A stretch of DNA of 64,000 bases from WHSM01 sp036375165 (GCA_036375165.1 DASUSI010000083.1:10263-74262); one strand, 5' to 3'. Shown: positions 7,785-16,787, numbered from the stretch's first letter. The notes: generated by a model from the letters alone, not told the origin. Translations and numbers: made by a program.

Positions 7785-8861
7785 TTGGGCGGCAGACACC
7801 GACCGTATGAAGGTGCCCCCCGAAGTCCCTGGTGGGCACTCCTTCTTGTGGTCTTCGGCGCCATCATGATGCTGGGTTCGGGCGGTGTCCTGGTCGGCGG
7901 CACGCTGCTGATCGGCAACCTGTCGAGCAACGTGGAGACCGGCAACCTGCTCGGTGACGCCAAGGCCCCCGAGGAGGCCCGCGCCGCCCTGGAGGGGCCG
8001 ATCAACATGCTGCTGCTCGGCACGGACCGCCGGAAGGGTTGGTCCGCCTGGCAGAGCGACACCATCATCATGGTCCATATCCCCAAGGAGCACGACCGCG
8101 GGTACCTGATCTCCTTCCAGCGGGACACGCTGGTGGACATCCCCGCCCACCGGGACGCCGGGTTTCGGGGCGGGCGGGACAAGCTGAATGCCGCGTTCTC
8201 GTACGGCGGCCGGCGGTCGAACGGCAAGTTCAGCGTTGCCGGTGGATTCCAGTTGATGGCCAAGACCATCAAGAAGATGAGTGGGCTGTCCATGAACACC
8301 GGCGCGGTGATCGACTTTCAGGGGTTCCTGAAGACGGTCGAGGTGCTCGGCGGCGTGAGGATGTGTGTCGAGGCCCCGGTGGGCAAACAGACTTTCAGGT
8401 CGATCCACAAGCCGTTCCGCACCTTCAAGAAGGGCTGCCAGCACCTCAGTCCCGCGGAAGCCCTGGACTATTCCCGGCAGCGGTACCAGTTCGACGAGGA
8501 GCCCGGCGGAGGCGACTTCGCCCGGATGCGACACCAGCAACAGTTGATCAAGGCGATCCTGAAGCAGGCGCTCAGCAAGGGCTTTGATGACCCGACAAAA
8601 ATCCCTTCACTGATCAAGGCCGCGGGCAAGTCGCTGCTGCTCGATCAGAGCATCCCTCTGGACGAGATGGCATGGGCGCTGCGCGGTATCAGTCCGGACA
8701 ACCTGACCGCCCTCAAGGTGCCGGTCCACGCCTACAACGAGAACGCGATCTCGTACCAGAAGCTCACCGACGGCAAGGCGGACACCCTGTTCCAGGCGAT
8801 CAAGGAAGAGAAGCTCGACGGTTGGATTCTGCGTAACCCCGAGTTCGTCAACCCGATGTAA
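7785..8861 (+). CDS. LCP family glycopolymer ligase, copy 2
   Basis: Second tandem LCP ligase, 358 residues, with a short cytoplasmic stub, one helix (ALLLVVFGAIMMLGSGG) and an extracytoplasmic LCP domain containing LLLGTDRRKG, WQSDTIIMVHI, ISFQRDTLV and DYSRQRYQF..GDFARMRHQQ. TTG at 7785 is the best start: a GCGAGG element precedes it and later starts would cut the helix. The SIHKPFRTFKKGCQ block is identical in copy 1, pointing to local duplication. In this copy the usual proline of the SxPRD segment is Gln (FQRD). Confidence 0.93.
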   Translation: MGGRHRPYEGAPRSPWWALLLVVFGAIMMLGSGGVLVGGTLLIGNLSSNVETGNLLGDAKAPEEARAALEGPINMLLLGTDRRKGWSAWQSDTIIMVHIPKEHDRGYLISFQRDTLVDIPAHRDAGFRGGRDKLNAAFSYGGRRSNGKFSVAGGFQLMAKTIKKMSGLSMNTGAVIDFQGFLKTVEVLGGVRMCVEAPVGKQTFRSIHKPFRTFKKGCQHLSPAEALDYSRQRYQFDEEPGGGDFARMRHQQQLIKAILKQALSKGFDDPTKIPSLIKAAGKSLLLDQSIPLDEMAWALRGISPDNLTALKVPVHAYNENAISYQKLTDGKADTLFQAIKEEKLDGWILRNPEFVNPM

Positions 8862-8958
8862 CCGTAAGATCCAGTCGCTGCCCGATCACCACGCCCTTAA
8901 AGTGGAATGTAACGCGCAGTAATGGCGATGGTCGCCGTGTGCTGCGCTGGAGGGATCT

Positions 8959-10014
8959 GTGGCGCGCGGCAGCGTACGCCGCGGCACCCGGCCACGAGGC
9001 CCTTGGTGGGCCTGGGTCTGCGTGGTGGTCGGCACCGTGCTGACCGTCGCGTCGGGCGGGGCCCTGACTGGCTTCAACGTCCTGGCGGACCGGTACACCA
9101 GTGGCATCGCCAAGGATGACCTGCTGGGTGACGCGGGTAGGGACGGAGGCGTTGGGGCGACCCTGTCGGGCACGCTCAACATCCTGCTCGTCGGTTCCGA
9201 CTACCGGAAGAACCGCAAGCTGAAGGGCACGCTGTGGCGTGCCGACACCGTGATGGTGCTGCACGTGCCACGTGACCATGATCAGGCGTATTTGATCTCG
9301 TTTCCTCGTGACACTCTGGTCGACATACCGGCTTCCAAGGATGGTCGCTGGAAGGGTGGCGAAGACAAGATCAACGCCGCTTTCATGCACGGGGGGAACG
9401 GCGCGGGCGGCTACCGGTTGCTCGCCAGAACCCTCTCGGACCTGATGGAGGTACGGTTCGACAGCGGTGCCGTGGTCGATTTCTACGGCTTCGTCAAGGT
9501 CGTGCAGGCACTGGGCGGTGTCGACCTCTGCATTGAGACCCCGAAAGGAAAGCAGAAACTCCGGTCGATCCACCCGCCGTACCGGGTCTTTGAGAAAGGT
9601 TGCCGACACTACGACGGCCACGCCGCCTTGGACTATGTACGGCAGCGCAAGCAGTTCAGGGACGGCGACTTCGCACGGATGCGTCACCAGCAGGAGTTCC
9701 TCAAGGCGCTGCTGCGGCAGGCCCGGGAACAGGGCCTGCACCGGGACCTGGGCAGGCTGGACCGGGTGATCCGGGCCGCCGGCTCGTCACTGACCATCGA
9801 CAACCGGCTACCAGTGGCCGACCTTGCCTTCACTCTACGTAATATCCGTCCAGAGAATCTGACAGCGATCCAGGTCCCGGTTGAGGGGCGCAACGAGGGA
9901 ACCTGGTACGCCGAACTGGTCCGTCCGGCTCCCAGCCTCTTCCAGGCGGTTCGGGACGAGACGGTGGCCGTCTGGGCCACCCGACATCCCACGTACGTCA
10001 ATCAGCTGACGTGA
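8959..10014 (+). CDS. LCP family glycopolymer ligase, copy 3
   Basis: Third tandem LCP ligase, 351 residues, GTG start behind a clear GGAGG. It has one N-terminal helix (WWAWVCVVVGTVLTVASGG) and an LCP domain with LLVGSDYRKN, WRADTVMVLHV, ISFPRDTLVDIP and DYVRQRKQF..GDFARMRHQQ. All key Asp/Arg positions are present. Its divergence from copies 1 and 2 suggests specialised acceptors or polymers rather than simple dosage. Confidence 0.93.
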   Translation: MARGSVRRGTRPRGPWWAWVCVVVGTVLTVASGGALTGFNVLADRYTSGIAKDDLLGDAGRDGGVGATLSGTLNILLVGSDYRKNRKLKGTLWRADTVMVLHVPRDHDQAYLISFPRDTLVDIPASKDGRWKGGEDKINAAFMHGGNGAGGYRLLARTLSDLMEVRFDSGAVVDFYGFVKVVQALGGVDLCIETPKGKQKLRSIHPPYRVFEKGCRHYDGHAALDYVRQRKQFRDGDFARMRHQQEFLKALLRQAREQGLHRDLGRLDRVIRAAGSSLTIDNRLPVADLAFTLRNIRPENLTAIQVPVEGRNEGTWYAELVRPAPSLFQAVRDETVAVWATRHPTYVNQLT

Positions 10015-10064
10015 GGATCGTTCCGGTAGGGTCTGTGCGAGATTTCGTCTCAAGGAGCGATCTG

Positions 10065-10397
10065 ATGCAGCCGTCCGTACCCAGCGTGACCGTCGATCAG
10101 GTGCCCCCCGAGGCGTTCCTGCTCGACGTACGAGAGCCGGATGAGTGGACGGCCGGTCACGCGCCGGGTGCGTACCACCTGCCGATGCAACAAGTACCGG
10201 CCCGGATGGCAGAGGTTCCCATGGACGGTGAGGTTCTGGTGGTGTGCCGGATGGGTGGGCGCTCCGCTCAGGTGGTGGAGTTTCTGCGGGCCAACGGCTG
10301 GGACAACGTGATCAACCTGGACGGTGGGATGCGCGCCTGGGCGGCTGCGGGTCGTCCGCTGGAAGCCGAGAACGGCACGCCCCCGGAGGTCATCTAG
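10065..10397 (+). CDS. Rhodanese-domain sulfurtransferase
   Basis: Single rhodanese domain, 110 residues, with active-site cysteine in VCRMGGRS and family motifs LLDVREPDEW, GHAPGAYHLP and NLDGGMRAWAAAG. It moves sulfane sulfur as a persulfide on that cysteine; the acceptor is unknown. ATG 10065 follows AAGGAG at good spacing. Stands 50 nt after the LCP cluster, probably as its own unit. Confidence 0.9.
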   Translation: MQPSVPSVTVDQVPPEAFLLDVREPDEWTAGHAPGAYHLPMQQVPARMAEVPMDGEVLVVCRMGGRSAQVVEFLRANGWDNVINLDGGMRAWAAAGRPLEAENGTPPEVI

Positions 10398-10516
10398 GGG
10401 ACCTACGGCTGGCGTGCCGGCCCCAAATGCCCCACTGGAAGGCTGCGCTCCGGGCGTTGGGACGGTACGGTCGGTTTGAGCCATTTCACAGGCCCTGACG
10501 GAGGCAGGAGGTGTCG

Positions 10517-10999
10517 GTGCGGCCGGCACGGGGTGACCGGGTTGGGGACAGCCCGCAACCGCGCTTCTTCATACCCAGCACCGCTGGATCCGTCCAGCGG
10601 CAGCTCACAGTGCCGCACCATGCGAGCAGTGCAGGCCTGGTACGCCGCCAGCTGACCACCGATCTCTGTGCTCAGACCTGCGGGCTGAACACCGACTTCG
10701 TCGCTGATGCCGCCGCCGTGGCGACCGAACTCGTGGGCAACGCGGTGCGGCATGCCGCACCGCTCCCCGGCGGCGTGATCACGGTCGAGTGGCACGGATA
10801 TTCCGACGGCGCGGAGATCCGGGTGACCGACGGCGGCTCGGCGCAGGTTCCGGTGATGCGGGTGGTCACCCCCGAGGCGGTGGGCGGGCGGGGGTTGGCG
10901 ATCGTCGCGACCCTGGCCACCCGATGGGGTGTCGCACCGGTCGAGCGGGGCCGGTGCGTGTGGGCCTGGCTCGGAGCGGCGTCACAGGTCGCGTCCTGA
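10517..10999 (+). CDS. Anti-sigma-factor-type ATP-binding protein (HATPase_c_2)
   Basis: 160-residue stand-alone GHKL ATPase of the RsbW/SpoIIAB type, common in actinomycetes. The N-box reads ELVGNAVRHA and the G-box region GGRGLAIVATLA-x-RWG. Such proteins act as serine kinases or anti-sigma factors in partner-switching. No partner antagonist or sigma gene is adjacent. GTG 10517 is preferred over GTG 10511 because AGGAG then sits 6 nt upstream. Confidence 0.85.
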   Translation: MRPARGDRVGDSPQPRFFIPSTAGSVQRQLTVPHHASSAGLVRRQLTTDLCAQTCGLNTDFVADAAAVATELVGNAVRHAAPLPGGVITVEWHGYSDGAEIRVTDGGSAQVPVMRVVTPEAVGGRGLAIVATLATRWGVAPVERGRCVWAWLGAASQVAS

Positions 11000-11091
11000 C
11001 GGAGTCGCCGGCACGGGGTCGTCAACAGAGTCACCGGACGGCGTGCGTAACGGATCCGCGGTGCCGACACCCTGCCCGGCATCCGGTCGCA

Positions 11092-11097
11092 TAGGCT
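11092..11097 (+). promoter_or_regulatory. -10 box TAGGCT for the DUF5926 gene
   Basis: TAGGCT lies 8 nt before GTG 11106 with no SD between, the leaderless arrangement seen repeatedly in this window. Confidence 0.45.
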
Positions 11098-11105
11098 GTT
11101 TCGCC

Positions 11106-12026
11106 GTGAGCAAGCGTCGACGCCGGGCCGTACGGCCCGAGAATCCGGCCGCCCCCGGTCAGCGCACCGCGACGTCGCGGCGTGTCAAGAAGCAGAAGGT
11201 ACGGGACGTCTTCGTGGCCCGGCCGTTCCAAGGCCTGGCCGACGAGGTCGAATGGATCGCGATGCGGGAGCTGGTCCCCTCGGCCACCGCCCCACTGCGA
11301 CTCGCCCCGGAGTACGCCGAGCGGGCCGCCGGCCGCGAGGTGGTGCTGGCGACCGTACTACCGCTGGCCTGGCCAGCGATGACGAGGACCGACGGGCGGG
11401 TGTTCCTGGGCCTGCAACGGCAGTTCAGTTCCGGGGACGTCAGCCGGGACCTCGCCGCCGCTCTGCTCTCCGCCCTGGACACCGAGCCCGGTGGCACGGT
11501 GGACGTGCCGCCGTTGCCGGGACCGGGACCCCGGCTGCAGGACGTGCTCGCCGACGGCGGCCTGGACGTCACACTCCACCAGGGCTTCGACTTCTGGATC
11601 GAGGACGGCGCCGACTCCGACCCCAACGTGCGGGCGAGCCTGGAGCGGGCCAACGAGTCGATCCAGCCGACGGTGCGACTGAAGGCCGCGCCAGCGGCGT
11701 ACTGGTGCCAGGTTCTGGACCGGGCGCATGTCCGCTGGGTCCTGCCCGAAGACGAGGACACCGCGCTCAACGCGCTGGCACGGCTCGCCCCGGCCGGGTC
11801 GCTGAGCCTCGGCGAGGGCACCAAGTTTGCCGGGATGTTCCGCGCGCACGGACTGCTGGTGCCGGTCTGGGATCTGCCCCGGGACGCCGAAGCTGCCAGC
11901 TGGGAAGAGCCGTTCTCCGAATTCGGGAAGCGGTACGCCGAGGCGCTCGCCGTTGCCGAGCCGCTGTCACCCGACCAGCGCCGGGCCCGTCAGGGCCTAC
12001 TCGGTCGCCAGCTCACCCTCCGGTAG
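11106..12026 (+). CDS. DUF5926 family protein
   Basis: 306-residue conserved actinobacterial protein of unknown function. Recognised from blocks such as RPFQGLADEVEWIAMRELVP, SSGDVSRDLA, AAYWCQV, HVRWVLP, SLGEGTKFAG and FRAHGLLVPVWDLP. The Streptomyces members I recall begin with a zinc-binding SEC-C motif (CPCGSG type); here the N-terminus is a basic SKRRRRAVRP-type tail without cysteines. Leaderless TAGGCT box upstream. It converges with arcA, with 7 nt between stops. Confidence 0.8.
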   Translation: MSKRRRRAVRPENPAAPGQRTATSRRVKKQKVRDVFVARPFQGLADEVEWIAMRELVPSATAPLRLAPEYAERAAGREVVLATVLPLAWPAMTRTDGRVFLGLQRQFSSGDVSRDLAAALLSALDTEPGGTVDVPPLPGPGPRLQDVLADGGLDVTLHQGFDFWIEDGADSDPNVRASLERANESIQPTVRLKAAPAAYWCQVLDRAHVRWVLPEDEDTALNALARLAPAGSLSLGEGTKFAGMFRAHGLLVPVWDLPRDAEAASWEEPFSEFGKRYAEALAVAEPLSPDQRRARQGLLGRQLTLR

Positions 12027-12033
12027 CCCGGGG

Positions 12034-13251
12034 TCAGATCGGGTCCCGGACGATCGGGCAGGACATGCACCGGGGCCCGCCCCGGCCCGAGCCGAGTTCG
12101 GATCCCGGGATCCGGATCACCTCGATGCCGGCATCCTCCAGCCGGGCATTGGTTTCGGTGTTCCGTTCGTACGCGACACACACCCGGGGGGCGATGGCGA
12201 GGGTGTTGTTGCCGTCGTCCCACTGTTCCCGTTCCGCGGTGACCGGGTCCAGCCCGGTGTCGATGATCCGCAGGGTGTCGATGCCCATGGCCTTGGCGGC
12301 GGCCGTCAGGAACGGTTCCGGTCCGCTCACCATCGGCTCACCGTCCTGCCCCGGACTCAGCGTGTACGCCGCCAGCGAGTCGGCGACGACCGGGTACATC
12401 ACCACCGAGTCAACGTCGACCATGGTGCAGACCGTGTCCAGGTGCATCGTCGCCCGCTCCTGGGCGATCGGCACCACCAGTACGGTGTGGGCCAGTCCGG
12501 CCGCGAAACACCGCCGTGCCAGCCGCTCGGCACCCGAGGGCATGGTGCGTTCCCCGACACCCACGGCCAGCACTCCCGGTGCCAGCAGCAGGACGTCGCC
12601 ACCCTCCACGTGTTCCAGCGTGGAGTCGTACAGCAGCCCGGTGTCCCCGAACCTCGGGTGGTAGCGGTAGACCACGCCGGTGAGCGTGGTCTCCCGATGC
12701 CGGGCCGGCATCGCCAGACTGGTCACCGCGGCCTGGTCGCCTACCCAGGTGGAGGAGTCCCGGGTGAACAGCAGGTTCGGCAGCGGGTCGATCACGAAGT
12801 CGTGCCGGTCCATCAGGGCGTACACCAGGCTGTGGCCGGGCGTCCCGGCCGAGGGGCCGGCGCCGGTGTGCAACTCCTCGTGCGCCAGCCCGGCGATCAG
12901 CACGTTGGCCAGGCCATCGGGGTCCAGGTCGTCCAGGTATCCGGCCACCCGGTGCCGAAGCGTGTCGCCGAGCCGTACGTCCGACAGCACCGCCCGGGTG
13001 GCGTGCTCCCGGGCGGCTGGAAGAGCCAGCGTCTCGGCCAGCAATGATCCGAGGTACAGGACCTCGACTCCCCGGTCGCGCAACGCCTTGGCGAACGTGT
13101 CGTGCTCCTCCCGGGCCCGGTCCACCCAAGGGATCCCGTCGAACAGCAACGAGTCGTTGTTGCGTGGGGTGAGCCGCTTCAGCTCCGGCCCGGGTCGGTG
13201 CAACAGCACCGAACGGAGCCGGCCGACCTCGCTGTCGACGAATCCGTTCAT
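12034..13251 (-). CDS. arcA: Arginine deiminase
   Basis: Hydrolyses arginine to citrulline and ammonia. 405 residues, normal length. Key features: VDSEVGRLRSVLLHRPG at the N-terminus, LPNLLFTRDSS, HVEGGDVLLL, HLDTVCTMVD and the catalytic cysteine in RGGPRCMSCPI at the C-terminus. ATG 13251 is set by the family start. No carbamate kinase or ornithine transcarbamylase gene is adjacent, so this is not a classic arc operon; it may serve arginine catabolism or acid/ammonia homeostasis. Confidence 0.95.
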   Translation of the reverse strand: MNGFVDSEVGRLRSVLLHRPGPELKRLTPRNNDSLLFDGIPWVDRAREEHDTFAKALRDRGVEVLYLGSLLAETLALPAAREHATRAVLSDVRLGDTLRHRVAGYLDDLDPDGLANVLIAGLAHEELHTGAGPSAGTPGHSLVYALMDRHDFVIDPLPNLLFTRDSSTWVGDQAAVTSLAMPARHRETTLTGVVYRYHPRFGDTGLLYDSTLEHVEGGDVLLLAPGVLAVGVGERTMPSGAERLARRCFAAGLAHTVLVVPIAQERATMHLDTVCTMVDVDSVVMYPVVADSLAAYTLSPGQDGEPMVSGPEPFLTAAAKAMGIDTLRIIDTGLDPVTAEREQWDDGNNTLAIAPRVCVAYERNTETNARLEDAGIEVIRIPGSELGSGRGGPRCMSCPIVRDPI

Positions 13252-13258
13252 GCTCCGG

Positions 13259-13264
13259 AGCCTA
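13259..13264 (-). promoter_or_regulatory. -10 box TAGGCT for arcA
   Basis: On the minus strand TAGGCT lies 7 nt before the arcA ATG, without a well-spaced SD; a leaderless start is likely. Confidence 0.45.
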
Positions 13265-13415
13265 GCCTGATGGATGTGGCATCCGTCCTGGTTGTCCCAG
13301 GTCTGGCACGGTCCGGGTGGTGTGGCGGACACCAGCGGCACTCCGATCGCGGTGCTTGCGGTCAAGCGGTACCGTCTCGTGTCCGGAGGGGCCATGGAGC
13401 GTAACGGGAGGCGCG

Positions 13416-13892
13416 GTGCCGCACGTCGAGCTGTCGCTCTCCGATGAGGGAGGGTCCGAGGAACCGCGCCGGGAGGGCCCCTGGGCCGGCCGGGTATCCC
13501 CGGTACGGCATTGGGCGCGGACGGTTGCCGAAGCTGACGATCCCTGCGTGGTGCTCGACGTGGACGGGATGATCGTAGCCAGCTCCCAGTCCTGCCGTGA
13601 CCTGCTCGGCACCGATGGCCGGCTCGCGCCGGCCGGCTCGCCGCGGGACTGGTCCGGCCGAGGGCTGCTTGACGTGTTGCGACTGGTCGACCTCACCGCG
13701 GCGGGTGGGCCGCTGGCGACGTGGGAGGCTGAACGGATCCCACCGTTGCTGGCCTTGGCCACCGGAAATCTGGCCCGGGGACTGATCCGGGTACGACTCG
13801 GTGACCTGACCCGTACGGTCGACGTGGTCAGCACGCCGGTCTCGGACGGTGCGGCGGTCAGCGGATCGCTCAGCTTCTTCCGTCGCATCTGA
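13416..13892 (+). CDS. PAS-domain-like sensory protein
   Basis: 158 residues with a single PAS-like fold: HWARTVAEADDPCVVLDVDG followed by MIVASSQSCRDLLG and a C-terminal beta stretch VVSTPVSDGAAVSGSLSFF. No kinase, GGDEF or HTH output domain is attached, so it would act through a partner. GTG 13416 follows GGGAGG. It starts ~165 nt from the divergent arcA. Confidence 0.65.
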   Translation: MPHVELSLSDEGGSEEPRREGPWAGRVSPVRHWARTVAEADDPCVVLDVDGMIVASSQSCRDLLGTDGRLAPAGSPRDWSGRGLLDVLRLVDLTAAGGPLATWEAERIPPLLALATGNLARGLIRVRLGDLTRTVDVVSTPVSDGAAVSGSLSFFRRI

Positions 13893-13930
13893 CCAGCGGG
13901 TCAGGTTCCCCGCCCGCCCTGTCCGCGGCG

Positions 13931-13936
13931 TAGCCT
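13931..13936 (+). promoter_or_regulatory. -10 box TAGCCT for the ACT-domain gene
   Basis: TAGCCT lies 6 nt before GTG 13943, no SD between. Confidence 0.42.
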
Positions 13937-13942
13937 TCGTTC

Positions 13943-14326
13943 GTGCTGGATCTGGACCTGCTCCCGGAGTCGTACGCGATCTGCCGGCTGCCCGCGGGCA
14001 CCCCGCTGCCCGGCAAGCTGCCCGGCGAGGGCGGTGTTGTCGCGGTCACCTGGACCGCCGACGAGGTGTCCGTGATCTGCCCGGTGGACCGGGTACCGCC
14101 CGAGGCACAGGCCGAAGACCCGTGGCGGTGCCTGCGCGTCGCCGGCACCCTGCCACTCACCCTCACCGGGATCCTCAACTCGCTCACCGGCCCGCTCGCC
14201 GAGGCCCGGGTCAACATCTGCGCTTTCTCCACATACGACACCGACTACCTGCTGGTGCCGGAGGTACGGCTGGCCGAGGCGATCGCGGCGCTGACCGCCG
14301 CCGGACACCGGATCCGGGGATCGTAG
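13943..14326 (+). CDS. ACT-domain protein
   Basis: 127-residue protein carrying a C-terminal ACT-like fold (WRCLRVAGTLPLTLTGIL, GPLAEARVNICAFSTYDTDYLLV), as in CASTOR/ACT_7 proteins and lysine-sensitive regulatory domains. The N-terminal half is a second beta-rich segment. Probably senses an amino acid. It stands 38 nt before pheA, which has its own ACT domain and its own -10 box. Confidence 0.78.
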   Translation: MLDLDLLPESYAICRLPAGTPLPGKLPGEGGVVAVTWTADEVSVICPVDRVPPEAQAEDPWRCLRVAGTLPLTLTGILNSLTGPLAEARVNICAFSTYDTDYLLVPEVRLAEAIAALTAAGHRIRGS

Positions 14327-14351
14327 CGGCGGCTGGCTCGATCCCGACGGA

Positions 14352-14357
14352 TAGTCT
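14352..14357 (+). promoter_or_regulatory. -10 box TAGTCT for pheA
   Basis: TAGTCT lies 7 nt before ATG 14365 with no SD, fitting leaderless pheA expression. Confidence 0.42.
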
Positions 14358-14364
14358 GGCGGAC

Positions 14365-15303
14365 ATGCCCGGCGTACCTCCGACCCGGTTCACGTACCTC
14401 GGCCCCGAGGGCACCTTCAGCGAACAGGCGCTGCGGCGGATCCCCGCCGCCGAGCGGGCCGAGCTGATCCCGGCCCGCAGCGTGCCGGAGGCCATGGACG
14501 CGGTACGCGGCGGTGACGCGGACGCCGCGTTGGTGCCGCTGGAGAACTCCGTGGAGGGCGCCGTCGGGGTCACCCAGGACGAGCTGGCGAACGGCGAACC
14601 GCTCGTGATCGTCCGTGAAGTGGTGCTGCCGGTGACTTTTGTGCTCGCCGCCCGGCCCGGCCGGGGGCTCGACGGTGTCCGCGACATCGCCAGCCACCCG
14701 CACGCCGCGGCCCAGTGTCGCGGCTGGCTGCGGCGCCACCTGCCGGACGCGTCGACCGTGGACGTGCTCTCGACCGCCACGGCGGCGGCCGGTGTCGCCA
14801 AGAGCGAGTACGACGCGGCGATCTGCGCCCCGATCGCGGTCGAGCATCACCGGCTCACCGTGCTCGCCAAGGACATCGGAGACCACCCGGAGGCGGTGAC
14901 CAGGTTCGTGCTGGTGTCCCGCCCCGCCCCGCCGCCGGCACCGAGCGGCAACGACGTCACCTCGATCGTGGTCTACATCGCCCACGACCGGGTGGGCTCG
15001 CTGCTCGCCGTACTCACCGAACTCGCGGTACGCGGCGTGAACCTGAGCCGGATCGAGTCCCGCCCCGTCGGGGAGGCGCTCGGCCGGTACTGCTTCTTCC
15101 TGGACTGCACCGGCCACGTGTCAGAGGCCCGGATGGGGGAGGCGTTGCTGGGGCTGCGGCGGACCAGCGCGGCAGTACGGTTCCTCGGGTCGTACCCTCG
15201 GGCCTCGGCGGAGCGGGTGACGCGGACACCAGGCACCACCGACCGGGACTTCGCCGACGCCTCCGCATGGCTGGCCCGGCTGCGCGCGGGCGGTACCGGG
15301 TGA
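14365..15303 (+). CDS. pheA: Prephenate dehydratase
   Basis: Converts prephenate to phenylpyruvate in phenylalanine synthesis. 312 residues: two-lobed dehydratase domain beginning TYLGPEGTFSEQAL, with VPLENSVEGAV, and the catalytic Thr-Arg-Phe in EAVTRFVLV, then an ACT domain with the phenylalanine-binding motif RIESRPVGEALGRYCFFLD. Stand-alone enzyme without chorismate mutase. Its stop overlaps the start of the phosphatase gene by 4 nt. Confidence 0.96.
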   Translation: MPGVPPTRFTYLGPEGTFSEQALRRIPAAERAELIPARSVPEAMDAVRGGDADAALVPLENSVEGAVGVTQDELANGEPLVIVREVVLPVTFVLAARPGRGLDGVRDIASHPHAAAQCRGWLRRHLPDASTVDVLSTATAAAGVAKSEYDAAICAPIAVEHHRLTVLAKDIGDHPEAVTRFVLVSRPAPPPAPSGNDVTSIVVYIAHDRVGSLLAVLTELAVRGVNLSRIESRPVGEALGRYCFFLDCTGHVSEARMGEALLGLRRTSAAVRFLGSYPRASAERVTRTPGTTDRDFADASAWLARLRAGGTG

Positions 15304-15947
15304 GCGGCGTGACCCGGTTGATCTTCGTACGGCATGCCGAGAGCATCGCCAACACCACCGGGAGCCTGGACTGCGAGGTCCCCGGCCCGGCGCTGTCGCC
15401 GCTCGGGTCAGCGCAGGCGAAGCACCTTCCCGACGTGTTGCCCGCCGACCTTGACGGGTTCCCGGTACGGGCTGTCTGGGCGTCCACGATGCTGCGGGCG
15501 CAACAGACCGCCGAGCCCGTCGCCGAACGGTTGGGACTGCCGCTGCGGGTGCATCCGGCCCTGCACGAGGGACATGTGGGCGACCTGCACGCGCGGGTGG
15601 ACGACGAGGCGCACCAGGCCTTGGAGGACCTGCTCGCCCACTGGCTGCTGGACGGTGACCTGAGCCGTTGCCGCCCGGACGGGGAGACTGGCGAAGACCT
15701 GGTCGAGCGGATGCGGCTGGTTCTGGCGGATGTGCTCGACGGCGCCGGGGCCGGCCCGGGTGCCGCCGTGGTGGTCAGCCACGGCGCGATCCTGCGGGTG
15801 GCGTTGCCCCAGTTGTGCGATGGTCTCTCCCCGGCGTACACCCTGGCGCACCACCTGCCGAACACCGGGCGAGTGGTTGTTGACGTGCTGGACCCGAACG
15901 GTCCGGCGCTGTGCTGCCGGAGCTGGGCGGGGGTCAGCCAACGCTAG
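15300..15947 (+). CDS. Histidine phosphatase (phosphoglycerate mutase-like)
   Basis: 215-residue phosphohistidine phosphatase with RHG-type motif FVRHAESIANTTG, the second histidine in VVSHGAILRVALPQL and acid residue in HEGHVGDL. GTGA overlap with pheA implies translational coupling. The natural substrate is unknown; cobalamin-type, nucleotide or sugar phosphates are all possible. Its TAG overlaps the stop of the convergent purC. Confidence 0.85.
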   Translation: MSGVTRLIFVRHAESIANTTGSLDCEVPGPALSPLGSAQAKHLPDVLPADLDGFPVRAVWASTMLRAQQTAEPVAERLGLPLRVHPALHEGHVGDLHARVDDEAHQALEDLLAHWLLDGDLSRCRPDGETGEDLVERMRLVLADVLDGAGAGPGAAVVVSHGAILRVALPQLCDGLSPAYTLAHHLPNTGRVVVDVLDPNGPALCCRSWAGVSQR

Positions 15948-16774
15948 TGCCAGGGCTCGCCGGTGATCCGCTGGTACGCGTCGACGTAGCGGCCCCGGGT
16001 GGCCGCCACCACGTCGCCCGGGATCTCGGGTCCCGGCGGCTTCCTGTCCCATCCGGTGCCGACTGCCCAGTCCCGTACGAGCTGCTTGTCGAACGACGGC
16101 TGCGCCCGTCCCGGCTGCCACAGCTCGGCCGGCCAGAACCGCGACGAGTCCGGCGTCAGCACCTCGTCGCCGAGCACCAGCGTGCCGTCCGGGGCGTGCC
16201 CGAATTCCAGCTTGGTGTCCGCGATGATCACGCCGCGTGCCGCCGCCACCTCCGCGCCACGACGGTAGACCGCCAGGGTGAGGTCACGCAGTTCGGCGGC
16301 GAGGCTGGTGCCCAGGTCCCCGGCGACCCGGTCGAAGCTGATCGGCTCGTCGTGTCCGACGTCGGCCTTGGTGCTCGGGGTGAAGATCGGTTCCGACAGC
16401 CGGGACCCGTTGACCAGCCCCGTGGGCAGCGGTACCCCGGACACCGCGCCCGTGTCGCGGTACTCGGCCAGCCCACCACCGGTGAGGTAACCCCGGGCGA
16501 CGCATTCGACCTTCACCATGCGCAGCCACCGGCACCGGATCGCCCGTCCCGCCCACTGTTCGGGCACGTCCGTCGCCGAGATCACGTGGTTGGGAACCAG
16601 GTCCGCGAGCCGTTCGAACCACCAGAGTGAGAGCCGGGTGAGGATCTTCCCCTTGTCGGGGATCGGTGTCGGGAGCACCACGTCGTACACCGACACCCGG
16701 TCGGACGCCACCAGGATCAGGTCGCCGCCGTCCCGGTAGACATCGCGCACCTTGCCCGAATGCACCAGCTCCAC
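15944..16774 (-). CDS. purC: SAICAR synthase (phosphoribosylaminoimidazole-succinocarboxamide synthase)
   Basis: Purine pathway enzyme joining aspartate to CAIR with ATP. 276 residues, family motifs SGKVRDVY, SDRVSVYDVVLP, IPDKGKILTRLS, VECVARGYLTG, DTKLEFG and DEVLTPDSSRFW. GTG start with TACGCT 7 nt upstream. Stands alone, not with other pur genes, and its end overlaps the convergent phosphatase gene by 4 nt. Confidence 0.97.
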   Translation of the reverse strand: MELVHSGKVRDVYRDGGDLILVASDRVSVYDVVLPTPIPDKGKILTRLSLWWFERLADLVPNHVISATDVPEQWAGRAIRCRWLRMVKVECVARGYLTGGGLAEYRDTGAVSGVPLPTGLVNGSRLSEPIFTPSTKADVGHDEPISFDRVAGDLGTSLAAELRDLTLAVYRRGAEVAAARGVIIADTKLEFGHAPDGTLVLGDEVLTPDSSRFWPAELWQPGRAQPSFDKQLVRDWAVGTGWDRKPPGPEIPGDVVAATRGRYVDAYQRITGEPWH

Positions 16775-16781
16775 GCCGGTG

Positions 16782-16787
16782 AGCGTA
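16782..16787 (-). promoter_or_regulatory. -10 box TACGCT for purC
   Basis: On the minus strand TACGCT lies 7 nt before the purC GTG with no SD. Confidence 0.4.
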
